DNA of 64,000 bases. Origin: Diplonema papillatum. Taxonomy: Eukaryota; Euglenozoa; Diplonemea; Diplonemida; Diplonemidae. Under the pieces are notes generated by a model. That model was not told the DNA's origin and made no database searches. It saw only the letters and a list, made by a program, of their open reading frames with translations. Made by a program: the position numbers and the translations under genes. The DNA is taken from contig JAPJBO010000178.1 in assembly GCA_030068145.1 (NCBI GenBank), forward strand, positions 243,183 to 307,182, read 5' to 3'. Shown in pieces: positions 61,802 to 64,000 of the stretch. Numbering within the stretch: position 1 is the first letter of the stretch; the number at the start of each line of letters is the position of its first letter.

Positions 61802-62776
61802 ATGGCGGAAGAGTGCCCGCACTGTGGGGGCTCGTTCGACCCGAAAGGGTTGGCCACCCACAAGAAGGCCTGCGGGCAGAGGGCGCTGGCGGCGCTACAA
61901 GCGACCGCCTCGGCGAGCAGCTCGAGGGCGGGCACCCCGGTGCAGTCGCCGCTGGCACTGCCGGGCAGTGTGCAAGGGAAGAGGAGAAGGGCAGACGGGG
62001 AGGAAGGCGAGCCGCAGGAGGCGGTAAGGGATCTGGAGGAGAAGACGGCCCAGACCTTTGGGCAGGCGTCGCAGAAGGTCGCAGAGCATGATGTGCGGCT
62101 GCAGATGATGGAGGCGGGGAACGCGGAGATGAAGCAGATGCTCAGCAGTTTGATGGGTATGGTGACGGGGCTGTCGGCAGGCGGGATGCCGCAGAGGAGT
62201 CGCGCGTTGGGGTTCGCGGACCTCGGGGAGGGGGCGAGATGGCCGGGGATTTTTCCAGGACCAACGCGCATGGAAGTGCTCAGGGTTTTTGAAGCCCGGT
62301 TCGAGCGGGTGCTCTGCACGGGGGCGAGACCAGGGGCCCGGGAGCAGGCGAAAGGGCAGCTGGCGAACCTCGAGACGGGGTTCGATTATTTTTCGGACCC
62401 GGAGAGGCCGGTGGGGGGGTCTTTTGGAGATGTGCACATGGTCGCAGTGGTGGACAGGGCGATTGCGCGGTTGGTGGCGCTCCAGTTCGGGGAGGAGACG
62501 GGGGTAAAAGGAGGGCATGCGGGCATGTTCGAGAAGGCATTGGAAGAACAGGACCTGCCCGGGCCGCTGGCGGAGGCGTGGAAGGAGGCCGAAAGGCAGC
62601 GGGCGAGGAGCAAGGGGACAAAATCGCAGAGCTCGGGGCAATGGAACAGGAGCACGTACGTGCAGCCGGTAACCGGGGGGAAGATTGGGTACCCGACGGG
62701 GGGGTTTCGTCAGGGTGGAACGGGGTTCCAGACGGGGGGTTTTCGCCAGGGCGGAACGGGGAAAGGAAAGAAGTGA
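61802..62776 (+). CDS. gag: Gag-like protein of element 3 with N-terminal zinc finger
   Basis: ATG start, 324 residues, TGA stop. The C2HC finger is Cys5, Cys8, His20, Cys24 in ECPHCGGSFDPKGLATHKKA, nearly the same as in the gag at 55497. A helical segment at about 75-125 with heptad-like hydrophobics (VRDLEEKTAQTFGQASQKV) may be a coiled coil. A central domain follows, then a Gly/Gln-rich tail with two GGFRQGGTG repeats before GKGKK, suited to RNA binding. The last part overlaps the recombinase frame. Confidence 0.7.
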   Translation: MAEECPHCGGSFDPKGLATHKKACGQRALAALQATASASSSRAGTPVQSPLALPGSVQGKRRRADGEEGEPQEAVRDLEEKTAQTFGQASQKVAEHDVRLQMMEAGNAEMKQMLSSLMGMVTGLSAGGMPQRSRALGFADLGEGARWPGIFPGPTRMEVLRVFEARFERVLCTGARPGAREQAKGQLANLETGFDYFSDPERPVGGSFGDVHMVAVVDRAIARLVALQFGEETGVKGGHAGMFEKALEEQDLPGPLAEAWKEAERQRARSKGTKSQSSGQWNRSTYVQPVTGGKIGYPTGGFRQGGTGFQTGGFRQGGTGKGKK

Positions 62777-63981
62777 CAATTGGGGGGAACTCGGGACGGG
62801 GGCAGGTAACTGCAGCCTTTCAGGCGGGAATAAGGAAAATGGAAAGGGTACTGGGGACAATGGCGGCACCGGCAGGTGCGGCGGGGGGCGTTCGATCTCC
62901 CAACGGGGAAAGAGGGAGAATGGGGTACAGGGGTACGGGGTCGCGAGGGGACAGCGAGCGGGGTTTTGGGGTACGGGAAACAACAGGGGTGAACGCGGCG
63001 GTGTCAGAGAGACTCAGGTTAGACGGGCGCCATTCGGGATTGGCGGGGATTCAGGCAAGAGAAAGGGCCTACGGGAGGCTGATGGAGGCTTTGGCGGAGC
63101 TTGGCCTGGGGGCAAAGGGGAACGGCATCGTCACGAGGCAACAGCGAGAGTACCTCGAGGCAGTGCAGGCGCGCGCAGTAGCGGCGACCACGATGGTCAG
63201 GTGGGCGCAACGGTTGGAAAAGCTGGTCGGGGTGAAGAAGAGGTTTCCTGGGGCGGGATTGCACGACTGGGTCGGGGTGTACCTGGCAGAATCAGCAGGG
63301 GTGAGGCCCTCGACGCAGAGGGACTACGCCCTGTGCCTTCGGTCGGTGTTCCAGAGATGGGCGCCGCACGTGCGGCTGGGAATCTTGGAGGCGCACGTAG
63401 CGGGTCTGACGGCGTTGGGAGCCGATGTGCCAACAAGGCAGGCTGCGCCAGTGGAACCGAAGCACTGGGAACTGTTGCGGAGGGCGCTGAGTCCAGAGCA
63501 GATGGCGTTTTGCTGCGTTCAGCACTTGTTGGGGCTTCGCTGGGAGGGCGTGTCGCGGCTGGAAGATCTGAAGGTTGTGCAGAGAGAAGCGGACGTGCTC
63601 AAGCTGACGGTGGTGCAGAGGGAGTCGAAGACGGAGAACCGGCCCACAAGACGAAACGTGTGCTTGAGGGGCGTGTTTCGGCAGGACGTGGAAAGGTTTG
63701 TCGCCGGAAGGTCGAGCATCGACGGGCCGGTGTTCAACGTCGCGTACAAGCCCCTGCTCGCGCGGCTGAAGCAAGTGGGTGTGACAACCCACGCGTTCAA
63801 GCGGGGGTACGCCCATGCGATCGACGACATGGGAGTGGACGATGCGAGGCTGCAGCGGCTCACGGGACATCGACAGTTCAAGAACGTCGAGACGTACCTC
63901 GGGCTGGAACGAGCAGCAGAGCGACGAGAAAGAGGGGCAGGCGTGGAGGACGTCGTACGGCGGCTGCAGGATGTGCAATAG
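62641..63981 (+). CDS. Tyrosine recombinase of element 3
   Basis: The frame is open from 62578. The ATG at 62641 (overlapping gag) gives 446 residues; one at 62839 would give 380. TAG stop. The N-terminal part to about 62990 is Gly/Arg-rich and partly a gag shadow. A SAM-like domain follows (ARAVAATTMVRWAQRLEKLV). Motifs: box I GLRWEGVSRLEDL (near 63534), THAFKRGYAHAID (near 63787), LTGHRQFKN (near 63862) and the Tyr nucleophile in VETYLGLE (near 63888). Box II is H-x-x-Lys-Arg, as in element 1. The frame is intact. Confidence 0.85.
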   Translation: MEQEHVRAAGNRGEDWVPDGGVSSGWNGVPDGGFSPGRNGERKEVTIGGNSGRGQVTAAFQAGIRKMERVLGTMAAPAGAAGGVRSPNGERGRMGYRGTGSRGDSERGFGVRETTGVNAAVSERLRLDGRHSGLAGIQARERAYGRLMEALAELGLGAKGNGIVTRQQREYLEAVQARAVAATTMVRWAQRLEKLVGVKKRFPGAGLHDWVGVYLAESAGVRPSTQRDYALCLRSVFQRWAPHVRLGILEAHVAGLTALGADVPTRQAAPVEPKHWELLRRALSPEQMAFCCVQHLLGLRWEGVSRLEDLKVVQREADVLKLTVVQRESKTENRPTRRNVCLRGVFRQDVERFVAGRSSIDGPVFNVAYKPLLARLKQVGVTTHAFKRGYAHAIDDMGVDDARLQRLTGHRQFKNVETYLGLERAAERRERGAGVEDVVRRLQDVQ

Positions 63982-64000
63982 GGGATGACGCCAAGGCGCC

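Larger units (their letters stand above)
61646..64000 (+). mobile_element. YR retroelement 3 (gag, YR), cut by the window end
   Basis: Plus-strand gag and recombinase genes overlap slightly. The window ends 19 bp after the recombinase stop, so whether an RT follows on this strand cannot be seen. Its gag has the same zinc-finger architecture as element 2. Confidence 0.7.

Overview
This is nuclear DNA of a eukaryote, most likely a free-living protist or microalga with cilia and spliceosomal introns. The evidence is a TMEM107-like ciliary transition-zone gene, a villin-headpiece protein, exon-like frames bounded by AG acceptors and GTATGC/GTATGT donors, long AAC, CA and GA microsatellites, and tyrosine-recombinase (YR) retrotransposons. 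A relic of small-subunit rRNA (about 15925-16113, minus strand) carries a variable helix close to what I know from alveolates of the apicomplexan/chromerid branch. A chromerid-like alga is therefore my best guess, not a demonstrated identity.

Layout. 1-10.7 kb: dispersed short repeats, palindromes, a TA-flanked MITE and one membrane-protein exon. 10.7-15.4 kb: a complete YR retroelement (gag, recombinase, RT/RNase H) sitting between two AAC arrays. 15.4-20.4 kb: foldback elements, an rRNA relic, a perfect 58-bp array and a 256-bp tandem repeat. 20.4-29.8 kb: two minus-strand paralogues of the FAR-17a/AIG1-like membrane family, each of which has shed truncated copies of its own 5' end; the first has six in an alternating tandem array. 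29.8-34.9 kb: minisatellites, a CA array and repeats. 34.9-36.0 kb: the headpiece protein. 36-47 kb: candidate small exons, a degenerate 180-bp repeat field and a decayed PIF1-type helicase. 47-49.2 kb: exon-like frames and a 1-kb inverted-repeat transposon with TA flanks. 51.8-52.2 kb: TMEM107. 52.3-64 kb: a dense YR-retroelement district.

In that last district two near-identical RT/RNase H units lie on the minus strand. Each is followed by a satellite zone with a GA microsatellite and then by a plus-strand gag+YR unit. The first plus-strand element also has its own, different RT; the second is cut by the window end straight after YR. The RT units share both ends with about 195-bp satellite monomers around them. 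Two of the three RT lineages have Asp-Asn instead of Asp-Asp at the polymerase active site. This arrangement is the best candidate here for something undescribed.

Host genes are few and mostly intronless or visible only as isolated exons; nothing suggests an operon or a shared pathway. Repeat boundaries are good to about 5-20 bases. Exon calls rest on splice-site and phase arguments only.
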